Part shown: positions 27,602 through 37,116 of the stretch, in pieces | Layout of the letters: the number at the start of each line of letters is the position of its first letter | Numbering within the stretch: position 1 is the first letter of the stretch | Assembly (NCBI RefSeq): GCF_003149455.1 | Contig: NZ_QFFK01000003.1 | Span: forward strand, 186,001 to 250,000 | Direction: 5' to 3' | DNA length: 64,000 bases | Source of the DNA: Chitinophaga deserti | GTDB taxonomy: Bacteria > Bacteroidota > Bacteroidia > Chitinophagales > Chitinophagaceae | The notes under the pieces: generated by a model | Told to the model about the DNA's origin: nothing | What the model saw: only the letters and a program-made list of their open reading frames with translations | Database searches by the model: none | Made by a program: the position numbers and the translations under genes

Positions 27602-27673
27602 AGATACTGCTTTTTCATTTGATATCTCAATGATATCCAATTCAATTGGAAAAAGCAATAGACGACTTCTCCA

Positions 27674-29074
27674 TCAAACACGTTCCGGCACTCCGTTTTT
27701 CTCCGGTTGTGATTCCGCGCTGTTCTTACGCCAGAACCGGCCTATCTCTTCGAGGCTCAGCCCTTTCGTTTCCGGCACTTTCTTCCAGGAGAACCATACG
27801 CAGGCAGCGCAGATGATGGCGAACATCACGTACACCCCTGCCGCATTGCCAAAACTCCGGGTAAAGTAATCCGTTAAAGAAGGGAAGAACTGTGCAATCA
27901 GGAAAGAGGACAGGTACAGGAAAAAGCATACCACTGCCAGCGCCTTGCTACGGATGCGGGTAGGGAATATTTCTGAAACGATGATCCAGCTCAATGGCGC
28001 AAAGCCGAGCGTGAATGCTCCGGTACCGATAAACATGGGGATAAGGGTAAACATAGGCGGCCAGCCCTGATAAAGGTTCAACGCCATTACCAGGTGACCG
28101 AAAGCCATCAGCGACACTGAAGTGATCAGCAGTCCGCGGCGGCTGAATCGCTTAATCAGGGGGAACGCCAGCAACGTACAAATGAGAATAACCACATATA
28201 CAGGAATGGAACTGAGGATAGCGCCGGAACCCATGCTCACACCCGCCTCGGCCATAATAGTAGGTGCATATAGCAACATCATATTCACTCCGTTGATCTG
28301 CGAAAAGATCATGAGGATCGTACCAATGATAAATGCCGTTTTGATACCCGGCTGAAATACTTCCCTGAACTCCCCACCCACTTCCTGCTGCAGGCCTGCA
28401 TGTATTTCGGCCAGCTCTTCTTCGGCGCGTTTCCGCCCGTTGATCTTTTCAAGGATACCGAGCGCTTCTCCATTGCGCCGCTGCGCTACCAGCCAGCGCG
28501 GACTTTCCGGTATAACCAGTAGTCCTAATACGAGAAACACCACAGGCACGGCTTCGGAATACATCATCCACCGCCAGCCCCAGCCGTCAAACGAAAAGAA
28601 ATACCCTGCAATAACGGCCAGGTTGATGCCGATGACATTAGAGAGCTGGTTCACGTTCACTAATACACCCCGCATTTGCGGAGGCGCCAGTTCCGCGATG
28701 TAGATGGGAGACGACATCATGGCCAGGCCAATCCCTACCCCACCCATAAACCGCCAGAGGCCGAAATCCCAGATGCCCACAGCCACCCCGCTGCCGATGG
28801 CCGATATCATAAAAAAGAAAGAGGCCAGCATCATCGTTTTACGGCGGCCCAGCCGGTCGGCACACCATAGTCCCACCAGCGGACCTGAAATAGCACCCAG
28901 TATGGCGCTGCTGACCGCAAACCCCTTCAGCGCAGGCGTCAGCGCAAATGATTGTTCCAGCAAAGGCAACGCCCCTGAAATAATCACCAGATCGTACCCG
29001 AAAAGGAAGCCGCCGATGGAAGCAACAAGGGCAATTTTATAGATGTAGAATTTTCCCGGTCCATTTTCTCTCAT
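27674..29074 (-). CDS. MFS sugar porter (sugar:H+ symporter family)
   Basis: A 467-residue inner-membrane transporter with 12 predicted helices and sugar-porter signatures: GYDLVIISGALP in helix 1, DRLGRRK in loop 2-3, PESPRWL after helix 6, and PETKG near the end. It should carry the sugar or sugar acid released in the periplasm into the cytoplasm. ATG 29074 is used because it begins directly before helix 1 and lies 5 bases after a TAGTTTTG element. The frame extending to 29113 would cover the promoter. It is divergent from the AraC gene. Confidence 0.92.
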   Translation of the reverse strand: MRENGPGKFYIYKIALVASIGGFLFGYDLVIISGALPLLEQSFALTPALKGFAVSSAILGAISGPLVGLWCADRLGRRKTMMLASFFFMISAIGSGVAVGIWDFGLWRFMGGVGIGLAMMSSPIYIAELAPPQMRGVLVNVNQLSNVIGINLAVIAGYFFSFDGWGWRWMMYSEAVPVVFLVLGLLVIPESPRWLVAQRRNGEALGILEKINGRKRAEEELAEIHAGLQQEVGGEFREVFQPGIKTAFIIGTILMIFSQINGVNMMLLYAPTIMAEAGVSMGSGAILSSIPVYVVILICTLLAFPLIKRFSRRGLLITSVSLMAFGHLVMALNLYQGWPPMFTLIPMFIGTGAFTLGFAPLSWIIVSEIFPTRIRSKALAVVCFFLYLSSFLIAQFFPSLTDYFTRSFGNAAGVYVMFAIICAACVWFSWKKVPETKGLSLEEIGRFWRKNSAESQPEKNGVPERV

Positions 29075-29079
29075 GGTAA

Positions 29080-29087
29080 CAAAACTA
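29080..29087 (-). promoter_or_regulatory. -7 promoter element of the MFS gene
   Basis: TAGTTTTG ends 5 bases before the ATG. The operator core CGACA begins 43 bp away at 29130. Confidence 0.65.
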
Positions 29088-29111
29088 TCGTTCCATCCCG
29101 TGGGAAGCAAC

Positions 29112-29147
29112 ACCTATATTTTCTGCTTACGACACTATATTTGCATC
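29112..29147. promoter_or_regulatory. AraC-type operator between the MFS and araC-like genes
   Basis: Half-site CACTATATTTGCAT (29133-29146) with a weaker copy ACCTATATTTTCTG at 29112-29125, 21 bp towards the MFS gene. A further ACTATATTTTGTAT-like copy begins near 29153. The site includes TATATTTG (29136-29143), which also matches a plus-strand -7 element for the regulator gene. Confidence 0.7.
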
Positions 29148-29194
29148 ACTTTACTATATTTTGTATTTTCAGCAGCAATATAAACGTGAAAGTG

Positions 29195-30067
29195 ATGCAA
29201 CCAGCCCTTGAAAAGATATTACCGAGCGGAACCTCGTCTCTGGCCGTGAAAAGAGAGATCACCGATTACATGGATTACCCATGGCACTACCATCCGGAAT
29301 TCGAGATTATTTTCGTGGAGAAGAGTTACGGCATTCGTTTCATGGGCAACCACATCGGCAACTTTACCGACGGCGACCTGATGTTCATTAGTCCTAACCT
29401 GCCACATGTATGGCGGAACGACAAGGATTTCTATCAGCATAACGAGGATCTGAAAGTAGACGTTTATGTGATCCACTTTAACGAAAACTCTCTCGGCCAG
29501 GGCTTCTTTGACCTGGTAGAGTTCACACACATCAAAAAGCTGTTCCAGCGCGGGCAGCAGGGCGTGCAGATCCAGGGTGCCGACCATGGAGCTATTGCAG
29601 AGCTGATTAAAAGCACCTACCGCGCATCCGGCATCGAGCGCCTGAGCCTCTTCCTCAAAACACTCGACAGGATAGCGCATACCAAAGACTATGAGCTGCT
29701 ATCAAGCCCGGGCTACGCCAACTCCGTGAACGATAATGATACCGAGCGCATCAATAAAGTCATGAATTTCCTCATGAAGAATTACAACCGGGATGTTACC
29801 ATCGAGGAAACGGCCGCCCTCGTGAATCTCAGCAAAGCCTCCTTCTGCCGGTATTTCAAATCACGTACGAATAAAACCTGCTTCCAGGTACTGAACGAAA
29901 TCCGGATACTCAACGCATGTAAACTCCTACTTAAAAGCGACATGACCGTTTCCGAAATATCCTTCGAATCGGGCTATAACAACCTCTCACATTTCAACCG
30001 ACAGTTCCGTCTCATTACAGGGCTAACTGCCAAGGCATACGCCCGTAAATACCTGAAAGAAATCTAG
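29195..30067 (+). CDS. AraC family regulator of the glycan/amide locus
   Basis: A 290-residue regulator with an N-terminal cupin-like sensor domain (DYPWHYHPEFEIIFVEKSYG, GDLMFISPNLPHVW) and a C-terminal AraC/XylS domain with two helix-turn-helix units (about 190-288; VTIEETAALVNLSKASFCRYF and VSEISFESGYNNLSHFNRQF). ATG 29195 gives the normal N-terminus; an upstream frame start at 29141 would lie inside the operator. It is divergent from the MFS gene. Because the tandem sites between them recur before susC and the SDR operon, it is the likely activator of all three (inference). Confidence 0.9.
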   Translation: MQPALEKILPSGTSSLAVKREITDYMDYPWHYHPEFEIIFVEKSYGIRFMGNHIGNFTDGDLMFISPNLPHVWRNDKDFYQHNEDLKVDVYVIHFNENSLGQGFFDLVEFTHIKKLFQRGQQGVQIQGADHGAIAELIKSTYRASGIERLSLFLKTLDRIAHTKDYELLSSPGYANSVNDNDTERINKVMNFLMKNYNRDVTIEETAALVNLSKASFCRYFKSRTNKTCFQVLNEIRILNACKLLLKSDMTVSEISFESGYNNLSHFNRQFRLITGLTAKAYARKYLKEI

Positions 30068-30214
30068 CATACTACGGATTGGACTGCATATTCATCCTCT
30101 TACTATCCCCGGCATTACTTCCGTTTCGCAAGGAGGATGGCGGAAGTTTGATACTCCGGTATCCTATACGATACTAACAGAAAGGAGAACCAATATCCTT
30201 ATCTGGTATAAATG

Positions 30215-30252
30215 TAAAGTGGCCGACTCAATCTCTTGAGGCGGCCACTTTA
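30215..30252. terminator. Bidirectional terminator between araC-like and TonB-receptor genes
   Basis: An 11-bp stem (30215-30225 with 30242-30252) plus an inner CTCA/TGAG pairing. The U tail is weak on both strands. Confidence 0.6.
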
Positions 30253-30272
30253 TATGCTGAATTGAATTACAA

Positions 30273-32738
30273 TCAGTATTTGAAACGGTACGCGAGGGTA
30301 GCCGTAAACTGCGTGGGAGGAATGGGGTTGATGCTGTAGTTCTCATGCACCAGGAAGTTGTATTCGTTGGTGATGTTTGACACTTTCGCCATGAGGGAGA
30401 AGTTCTTCCAGCTATAGCCTGCATTCAGGTCGAGCGTAGTGTAACCGTCTACATTGAACATACGGTCGGGCTGCGTGGTGGTATTGTTCCAACCCACGGG
30501 GCGGTCGCCGGTATAGAAGGCCATTACACCCAGCTTCAGGCCTTTCAGTGCAGTGTTCTGGAAAGTATAGAACACGCTTGCATTGGCAGTATGGTGCGGA
30601 GTGTTCACGAGACGGTCGCCCTTGAACAGGTTACCCGGACCGCCTATAGCTTTGGACACGAAGATGTCGTTGTAGCTGTAACCGGCCACCACATCCAGTC
30701 CTGCCACAGGATGCCCTGCAATGTCGATCTCCAAGCCGTTGCTGGTAGTACCACCTACGAGGGTTTTGATATTGGTATTGGTGTTATCCTTACCATCTTT
30801 ATCGAAGGGCGCTGTTTGCGCGAGGTTGCTGTTTTTGATCTTATACACGGTAACGTTGGCAGACAGTTTGCCGCCGAAGAAATCGTTCTTCACACCGGCT
30901 TCGTACTGGTCGATCACAGAAGGCTTAATAGGCGCGCTGTAGATATCGATACCGGTATTGGGGGTGAAAGAGTTACTGTAGCTCACGAAGAAGGCCGTGG
31001 TGGGAATGGGTTTGTACACCACACCAAAACGGGGAGAGAAAGCATTATCATAACGGGCAGCAGCGGTTTTGGTAATTGCACCGGTTTTGTAATCGGTTCT
31101 CTCGGGAGCAGATGTTTCCACATAGCTCCAGCGTACGCCTGCCAGCACTTTCAGTTTCTCGGAAATGCTGATGAGATCCTGGATGTACCCGCCAAAACGG
31201 TTAACAGGAGACACCGTGAGGGCATTTGCCACTGCATTGGGCATATCTGTACGCAGCGGGTATTTGCCGGGCTCGTTGAGGCTGAGGGTATCGTAAGTAA
31301 TACCTTTCGTTGCATCGATGGTAAACGCGGTGGAACCGGTTTTATAACGGTCGCCGTCGATACCTGCGAGGATGGTATGTTTAATGGAACCGGTTTTCAG
31401 ATGGCCGGTTACATCGAAGGTGGCGCTGTAGTAATCTTCTTCATTGAACTGGCGGCCAAGCGGGCGGCCCAGTTTACCGTTGGTGAACTGCAGACGCTCT
31501 ACAGAGAAATAGTCTCTTTTATACTTCTGGTAAGAAACGTTGCCGTTGAGGGTCCAGTTATCGTTCAGCTGGTGCTTCACGGTTACGCCGCCGGTGTATT
31601 GCTGCGCATTGGCATATTGCCAGGGAGCACCGAAGAAAGTATTGCGGGGTACATCTACGATAGATTTACCGTTGTTGGTACCCACACCGAAATCGGGTGT
31701 GAAGTCGTGCTTCAGGTAATCGCCCTGCACCACTATTTCTGTACGCGGACTAACCTTGAACAGCAACGAGGGATTCACGTAGTAGCGTTTGCTGTGCACC
31801 TGATCGCGGTAGCTGTTGGCAGATTCGTAGGTACCGTTAAGACGGTAGGCAACCTTGCCGCTGATGGGGCCGTAGATGTCGATTGCGGGCTTGTACAGGT
31901 CGTAGCTGCCCACTCTCATGGATATTTCGCCACCGCCTTCAAAACGGGGCTGTTTAGTCACCAGGTTCATAACCGCACCGGGTGCAACCTGTCCATAGAG
32001 GATGGCGGCGCTACCTTTGAGAATCTCCACTCTTTCGAGGGAGCTCATTTCGGGGAAGGTACCGGAGTTTACGCGGGAACCGTTTTTAAACATATTGCTG
32101 CTGCCGAAGCCGTAGCCCCTTGCAGAGAAAGTTTCCTGTGTGCCGGCACGGGTAGATGCGAGGTATACACCATTCACATTCTTCACCACATCACTGAGGC
32201 GCTGTGCCTGCTGTTCGCGGATGGTAGCCTGTCCGATAACGGCTACTGCCTGCGGGAGGTCCATCACGGGGATGGGCAGTTTGCTGATGGTAACGGGCTT
32301 ATCGTTCTGTGTGCGTTTATCGGTTACCACAACTTCTGAGAGTTGTTTGGCAGTTTCTTCGAGTGTGATGCTGATCTCCAGCCCTTCCTCTGCGGAAATG
32401 GTGATCTGCTTTTCCACCGGCTTTAATCCAACAGAAGAAATATAGAGGGTGTAAGTACCGGGTTTAAGATTACGGAGGGAAAAAGTACCGTCTTCTTCCG
32501 TGGTGGTGCCTTTATTCTGGCCACGTACCACGATGGTTACAAATCCGGCCGGCTTACCATCTGCGGTAGCCACAATTCCTTTTACGAAGCCTTTGGGCAG
32601 GTTTTCCGGGTCCTCTTCAGAAGTAACCGCCTTTACCGCGGTGGAAGATCCTGATGCTGACAGATAGGTGATTTGCTGTGCAACTGATGCCTGGGAAAGT
32701 AGCAGCCCGGCGAACATCATGCTGTAAATATGCTTCAT
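30273..32738 (-). CDS. TonB-dependent siderophore receptor with N-terminal regulatory-like domain
   Basis: An 821-residue outer-membrane receptor. Signal peptide to about residue 21, a carboxypeptidase-regulatory-like domain (GIVATADGKPAGFVTIVV), a TonB-box-like SEVVVTDKR, a plug of the FhuA/FoxA siderophore type (VMDLPQAVAVIGQATIREQ, RGYGFGSSNMFKNG, VEILKGSAAILYGQVAPGG-like), and a barrel ending in LAYRFKY. The ferric-siderophore class is clear from the plug; the ligand is unknown. ATG 32738 is chosen because it starts the signal peptide; the longer frame adds 28 residues without a signal. No Fur-type site was identified, and no PepSY reductase gene adjoins. Confidence 0.9.
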   Translation of the reverse strand: MKHIYSMMFAGLLLSQASVAQQITYLSASGSSTAVKAVTSEEDPENLPKGFVKGIVATADGKPAGFVTIVVRGQNKGTTTEEDGTFSLRNLKPGTYTLYISSVGLKPVEKQITISAEEGLEISITLEETAKQLSEVVVTDKRTQNDKPVTISKLPIPVMDLPQAVAVIGQATIREQQAQRLSDVVKNVNGVYLASTRAGTQETFSARGYGFGSSNMFKNGSRVNSGTFPEMSSLERVEILKGSAAILYGQVAPGAVMNLVTKQPRFEGGGEISMRVGSYDLYKPAIDIYGPISGKVAYRLNGTYESANSYRDQVHSKRYYVNPSLLFKVSPRTEIVVQGDYLKHDFTPDFGVGTNNGKSIVDVPRNTFFGAPWQYANAQQYTGGVTVKHQLNDNWTLNGNVSYQKYKRDYFSVERLQFTNGKLGRPLGRQFNEEDYYSATFDVTGHLKTGSIKHTILAGIDGDRYKTGSTAFTIDATKGITYDTLSLNEPGKYPLRTDMPNAVANALTVSPVNRFGGYIQDLISISEKLKVLAGVRWSYVETSAPERTDYKTGAITKTAAARYDNAFSPRFGVVYKPIPTTAFFVSYSNSFTPNTGIDIYSAPIKPSVIDQYEAGVKNDFFGGKLSANVTVYKIKNSNLAQTAPFDKDGKDNTNTNIKTLVGGTTSNGLEIDIAGHPVAGLDVVAGYSYNDIFVSKAIGGPGNLFKGDRLVNTPHHTANASVFYTFQNTALKGLKLGVMAFYTGDRPVGWNNTTTQPDRMFNVDGYTTLDLNAGYSWKNFSLMAKVSNITNEYNFLVHENYSINPIPPTQFTATLAYRFKY

Positions 32739-32873
32739 TATGGTTTTGAAGTTAGGTTGTGCCGCAAAGGACGGACGAAAACAACCGTTCCCACGCTCCA
32801 AAGCGGAAAACCATTTACGCAATCGGGAAAAATGCTGCTATCATGTGTTTCAATCGATTACACCCATACAGGA

Positions 32874-32912
32874 ACGCCTTGAAAAGGTAGGATTTCCCAC
32901 TTTCCAAGGCGT
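32874..32912. repeat. Inverted repeat between katE and the siderophore receptor
   Basis: ACGCCTTG (32874-32881) and CAAGGCGT (32905-32912) form an 8-bp stem with a 23-base spacer. The plus strand then reads TTTTAG, but no plus-strand gene precedes it. It may weakly terminate katE transcription. Confidence 0.4.
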
Positions 32913-32937
32913 TTTAGTATGTTTTCAGCCGTATATT

Positions 32938-35070
32938 CTATGCGGGAATAGGTCCGGGTATCTCCCTTTCCCAGAAACGGTGCTGCCGGATACCTGCTTT
33001 AAAGGCTTTTGCCAGCGCTGCAGGATCATCCCCGATAAATACTCCGGGGTGCTCTCCCGCACCGAAATAAGTACCGTCCAGCACATCCGAAGCCGATGCG
33101 TCTGCAGCAATGGGCTTGCAATGACGGAAAGCTTCATTGAGGAAGTGCACCGCATCCCCGTTCTGCACCAGTGCGGCGGTGCCTCCGGGTAAATACACTG
33201 CGTCAAAGAGTACCGATGCGGCAGTGAGGTAACTATGTTGTACCGCCAGTTCTTTCCCGTCGTCTCCTTCCACAAACCCCTGACGCGTTGCGATCACCTC
33301 TCCTTTTGCACCTTCTGCTTCCAGTGCTGCCAGCATGGCTTCCACATTTGCCGTCAGTACCCCATCGGCAGTAAGGATGGCTACTTTCCTGCTCTTAATC
33401 GTGTCTTTCACCGTATTCTCCATACTGAGGGGAGCACTGGCAGACAGGTCCAGCTTCACATCTATGGGCTGGTACTCCTGCGGGTCGCCATCTGCAGGCA
33501 CACTGTGATTGATGGGCTGCTCGGGTGCATCCGGTACGGGGAGGCCCAGAGCATCGGCTACTTTAGTGGCCAGCCCGCGGTCTATCTGTGTGAGGATGCC
33601 CACCATCCGTTCCCTTACTTCCACGGTTTCCACTTTCCCCAGCTCAAATGCCAGCGCATTTTCGAGGTGTGTTTTTTCTGCGGGCGACTGGCTATTGTAA
33701 AACAGGGTAGCCTGACTGAAATGGTCGAAGAAGCTCTTGCTGCGGCCGCGTACTTTATGGGCTTCGATCCTTTCTGTATGAGAGCGGAAGCCCCCTTCAT
33801 CCCAACGCGCCTGGAAAGGACAGCCGCCTCCCAGCGAATTAGGGTTGTAACTGGTTCTGCCTTTATTGATCTGCTGGCGCATAGCACCATCGCGCTGGTT
33901 GTTCTGTACTTCCTGCAGCGGCCTGTTGATGGGTATCTCATGGAAGTTAGGTCCGCCCAGGCGTATCAGCTGAGTATCCGTATAAGAGAATAAGCGTCCC
34001 TGCAGCAGCGGGTCGTTGGTGAAATCGATCCCCGGTACAATATGCCCCACGTGAAAAGCTACCTGTTCTGTTTCCGCGAAAAAGTTATCCGGGTTGCGGT
34101 TTAGCGTAAGCCTGCCGATGCGCTGAACGGGCACCATTTCTTCAGGGATGAGTTTGGTAGGGTCCAGCAGATCAAACGGATATTTGTGTTCATCTTCTTC
34201 CGGTACTAACTGCACTCCCAGTTCATATTCCGGGAACTGGCCGTTTTCTATTGACTCCCACAGGTCGCGGCGGTGGAAGTCGGGATCTTTACCGGATATT
34301 TTCTGCGCTTCGTCCCAGGCAACGGAGTGCACTCCCAGCAGGGGTTTCCAGTGAAACTTCACGAAGGTGGATTTCCCGTCTGCATCAATGAGGCGGAAGG
34401 TGTGAACACCGAAGCCCTCCATCATCCGGTAGCTCCTGGGAATAGCGCGGTCGCTCATCAGCCACATGATCATATGGGCGGATTCGGGCATAAGGGAAAT
34501 AAAATCCCAGAAGGTATCGTGTGCACTGGCGGCCTGCGGCATTTCATGGTGCGGTTCGGGCTTCACGGCATGTACCAGGTCGGGGAACTTCATGGCATCC
34601 TGTATGAAAAACACGGGCATATTGTTGCCCACGAGATCGAAGTTGCCTTCCTGAGTATAGAATTTCACGGCAAACCCTCTTACATCACGGGCCAGATCGG
34701 TAGACCCACGGGAGCCTGCCACGGTGGAAAAGCGCACGAATACAGGCGTTTCCGCCTGGGGATCTGTCAGGAAAGATGCTTTGGTGTATGGGGCAAGACT
34801 ATTATCATATACTTTAAACACACCATGTGCGGCCGAGCCACGCGCATGAACGATTCTTTCGGGAATACGTTCATGGTCGAAGTGCGTGATCTTTTCGCGC
34901 ATGATAAAGTCTTCCAGCAGTGAGGGCCCCCGCTCACCGGCTTTGAGTGAATTCTGATCATCGTTAACGCGGGTGCCATGATTGGTGGTAAGAAACTGAT
35001 CTTCGTTATCAGTGGTATGCTTCGCCAATTGCTCATTCTTGGCGTCGCCGCCGGGTTTGGATTTTGCCAT
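32938..35070 (-). CDS. katE: Large-subunit monofunctional catalase (HPII type)
   Basis: A 710-residue haem catalase of clade 2. The core carries the distal His motif [12 protein letters not shown], Asn in GNNMPVFF and the proximal haem-ligand Tyr in [11 protein letters not shown]-terminal flavodoxin/DJ-1-like domain (about 560-710, from [12 protein letters not shown] to the end) marks the large form, as in E. coli KatE. It decomposes hydrogen peroxide in the cytoplasm. The Ser/Lys/Asp-rich first 30 residues match the flexible N-terminal arm. Single gene; full length. Confidence 0.96.
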   Translation of the reverse strand: MAKSKPGGDAKNEQLAKHTTDNEDQFLTTNHGTRVNDDQNSLKAGERGPSLLEDFIMREKITHFDHERIPERIVHARGSAAHGVFKVYDNSLAPYTKASFLTDPQAETPVFVRFSTVAGSRGSTDLARDVRGFAVKFYTQEGNFDLVGNNMPVFFIQDAMKFPDLVHAVKPEPHHEMPQAASAHDTFWDFISLMPESAHMIMWLMSDRAIPRSYRMMEGFGVHTFRLIDADGKSTFVKFHWKPLLGVHSVAWDEAQKISGKDPDFHRRDLWESIENGQFPEYELGVQLVPEEDEHKYPFDLLDPTKLIPEEMVPVQRIGRLTLNRNPDNFFAETEQVAFHVGHIVPGIDFTNDPLLQGRLFSYTDTQLIRLGGPNFHEIPINRPLQEVQNNQRDGAMRQQINKGRTSYNPNSLGGGCPFQARWDEGGFRSHTERIEAHKVRGRSKSFFDHFSQATLFYNSQSPAEKTHLENALAFELGKVETVEVRERMVGILTQIDRGLATKVADALGLPVPDAPEQPINHSVPADGDPQEYQPIDVKLDLSASAPLSMENTVKDTIKSRKVAILTADGVLTANVEAMLAALEAEGAKGEVIATRQGFVEGDDGKELAVQHSYLTAASVLFDAVYLPGGTAALVQNGDAVHFLNEAFRHCKPIAADASASDVLDGTYFGAGEHPGVFIGDDPAALAKAFKAGIRQHRFWEREIPGPIPA

Positions 35071-35292
35071 GTGTGGTGGATTAATGTAAGTGAAGGATGG
35101 TTACCTCGGGAAAGGGGTACAATAGGGGTGCCAGAAGACTAACAGCATTGGGAGGCCGTACTCCGCGCAGGGATAGGGTTTCAGCAATTGTTAATAAGTG
35201 TGGAAAAGAAGCCACGCCCCTGTTTTTGGGAATTCTTTCAGAATTTCTGGCACGCCACTTGTTTTCACTATCACGAACCAAATCAAAAAGTC

Positions 35293-35493
35293 ATGAATAA
35301 GATCATCATCGCAGCTTCCGTTTTGGGCACCGCCGCCGCCGGCATTTTCTGGTACATGAAAAACCGCCAGCGTGCTGATGCAGCCATAGACGATATGAAG
35401 ACAGCAGCCCGTAATGCTTACGAGCGCGTTAGCAAAAGAGCAGCAGAGGCCAGTCATAAGGCCGATCGTAAAGTAAGAGAATCCCTTGCTTAA
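35293..35493 (+). CDS. Small YtxH-like single-pass membrane protein
   Basis: A 66-residue protein with an N-terminal hydrophobic segment (IIIAASVLGTAAAGIFWYM) followed by a charged Ala/Lys/Arg/Glu-rich amphipathic helix, as in YtxH-type stress-associated proteins. ATG 35293 is used; an in-frame start at 35188 would add an unlike, Cys/His-rich stretch. A strong terminator follows, and katE is divergent on the other side, so it may belong to the same stress response (inference). Confidence 0.7.
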   Translation: MNKIIIAASVLGTAAAGIFWYMKNRQRADAAIDDMKTAARNAYERVSKRAAEASHKADRKVRESLA

Positions 35494-35518
35494 AATTCTC
35501 TCTAAACAATCATATACC

Positions 35519-35552
35519 AAAAGGGCCATCACTATTAAACGATGGCCCTTTT
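35519..35552. terminator. Bidirectional terminator
   Basis: A 12-bp perfect stem (35519-35530 with 35541-35552) with terminal A/T runs on both sides, between the YtxH-like gene and the convergent ZU5-like lipoprotein gene. Confidence 0.85.
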
Positions 35553-35632
35553 GCTTTGTACATACTGTTGCATTCATTCCCTTCAATGGTAACATAATAC
35601 CACGCCTCTTCCACATTCCTTAATGCCAGTTA

Positions 35633-36922
35633 CTACCGGGATTTAACACGGAACTCTCCCGTGATGTGTTTTACCGGCGGCGCACATGCGTCTGCCGTAA
35701 CATTGAATGCCCCGATGTCGTAATGGCCTTCCACATACTTTTCTCCGTTCACGTTTTCCACCTTGCTGATGGTAACACTGCCTCCGGCGTTTACATCGTA
35801 TCCGGTATTGCAGTCGGTATACCCGTGCATCATGGCGCCGGTAAGGCCTGTCAGGTACACGAACTTGGCAGTTCCGGGCAGGGGTTCATTATTCCAGGTA
35901 TGGGTGCCGGTAGCCACTGCCAGCGTCAGGATATCGATATTAACGCTGTGCCCATTGGGAAGTAATCCTTCAATGTTAAGGATTCCGTCCTGGAACAGGA
36001 ACCAGTGCTGGTGGGTGGTAAATTCCACACCGCCTACTGTTCCGTAATGCCAGGTATCTTCCACGATACGGATGGGGGCGCGGAGGATCACTTTACCCGT
36101 GTTCCCCCTGCCGGGGATTTTACCGGCGGGTATGAAGTGCAGCACATCCACACTCACCCATACGGGGTTCTGCTGGGGAATAGTAGCGGGAGCCGTATAA
36201 TTGGCGATGCGGGCTTCGGCATTCAGCTGTCCTGCACCGGTCAGTTTCCAGTTCTGAATATTCTTAGGATCGTCCAGCACCGCTTCCTGTGCTATTTCCA
36301 CTTCGGTACGGTCGAAGTTGAAGGCGAGGTAGTTTTTGGTGGTTTGTACGCGGAGGCTTACACTCTCCTTCGTTTTCACTTCCGGCTTCTGGCGGGTGAG
36401 GTAGAACATGGCATAGGGAGCCCAGTCGGAGAAGTGGGTGGTTTCTACCGTCAGGGTTTTCTGGGCGGTATTAATGGCTGTCTTGGGCAGGAAACGCCAG
36501 ATACCATCGCCCTGCTGAAAAGCCATATAAAGCGCCTCAGGAACCGTGGTTTCCAAATCGTCCTCGTTCCAGGTGAAAGTCATGGTCACGGGTTTGGCGA
36601 ACTGGAGATTATCGGGGGTAAAGCGGTAAGCCAGTCCCGGACTACCAGGCAGGGTATTGGTGACAGGCTGTACCGAGATAGGGGTTGTAGTGGTAAGGGC
36701 GCCGGCGGGTACGGTCAGTTTGATCTTACCGTCGAGGGAACGGAGTACGCCACCCTGGGGGCCGAGTGCTGCCGTAATGGTTGTTCCCGCAGGAACCCCT
36801 TTGGGGAATATAGCCCCTTTGGGTTCTTCCGGTTTAACGACAATGTCATCTTCAGAGTTGGGGCTGCAGGCGGACAAATAAAGGCATGCCGCCAGGCAAT
36901 AAAAGATTCCTTTCATGTGCAT
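35633..36922 (-). CDS. Hypothetical lipoprotein with a ZU5-like domain
   Basis: A protein of about 429 residues whose signal ends in a lipobox (YLSACS). Residues about 40-160 resemble a ZU5-like beta domain: LGPQGGVLRSLDGKIKLTVPAGAL, then RFTPDNLQFAKPVTMTFTW, and an HFSDWAPY end. The remaining 250 residues form a beta-rich region of unknown type with two cysteines near the end. ZU5-like domains in bacterial lipoproteins are thought to mediate protein contacts. Starts at 36922 and 36916 are both possible. No partner gene. Confidence 0.7.
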   Translation of the reverse strand: MHMKGIFYCLAACLYLSACSPNSEDDIVVKPEEPKGAIFPKGVPAGTTITAALGPQGGVLRSLDGKIKLTVPAGALTTTTPISVQPVTNTLPGSPGLAYRFTPDNLQFAKPVTMTFTWNEDDLETTVPEALYMAFQQGDGIWRFLPKTAINTAQKTLTVETTHFSDWAPYAMFYLTRQKPEVKTKESVSLRVQTTKNYLAFNFDRTEVEIAQEAVLDDPKNIQNWKLTGAGQLNAEARIANYTAPATIPQQNPVWVSVDVLHFIPAGKIPGRGNTGKVILRAPIRIVEDTWHYGTVGGVEFTTHQHWFLFQDGILNIEGLLPNGHSVNIDILTLAVATGTHTWNNEPLPGTAKFVYLTGLTGAMMHGYTDCNTGYDVNAGGSVTISKVENVNGEKYVEGHYDIGAFNVTADACAPPVKHITGEFRVKSR

Positions 36923-37104
36923 GGTGTTTGGAGTCAACTGTTTTTTTTATGATGAGAGCCGGGCAAAATTATCCGTATCCACGTTGGGTTACGTAGGCAG
37001 TGATGCCTATTTACTACCCGGAAAGTCTCCCGAAAAAGTTAAGGCAATGTTAAATGTGGGGTAATCCGTTGATTGAAATCATTGCAGATTTATAATTCTG
37101 CCCT

Positions 37105-37112
37105 TAATTTTG
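37105..37112 (+). promoter_or_regulatory. -7 promoter element of the desaturase gene
   Basis: TAATTTTG ends only 4 bases before ATG 37117; a TTG at 37082-37084 lies 20 bp upstream as a possible -33 element. Confidence 0.65.
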
Positions 37113-37116
37113 GCGA

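Noticed and set aside
32874..32912. Inverted repeat as a full terminator of katE
   Set aside because: The T run is on the plus strand, where no gene precedes it, and the spacer is 23 bases, so it is listed only as a repeat.
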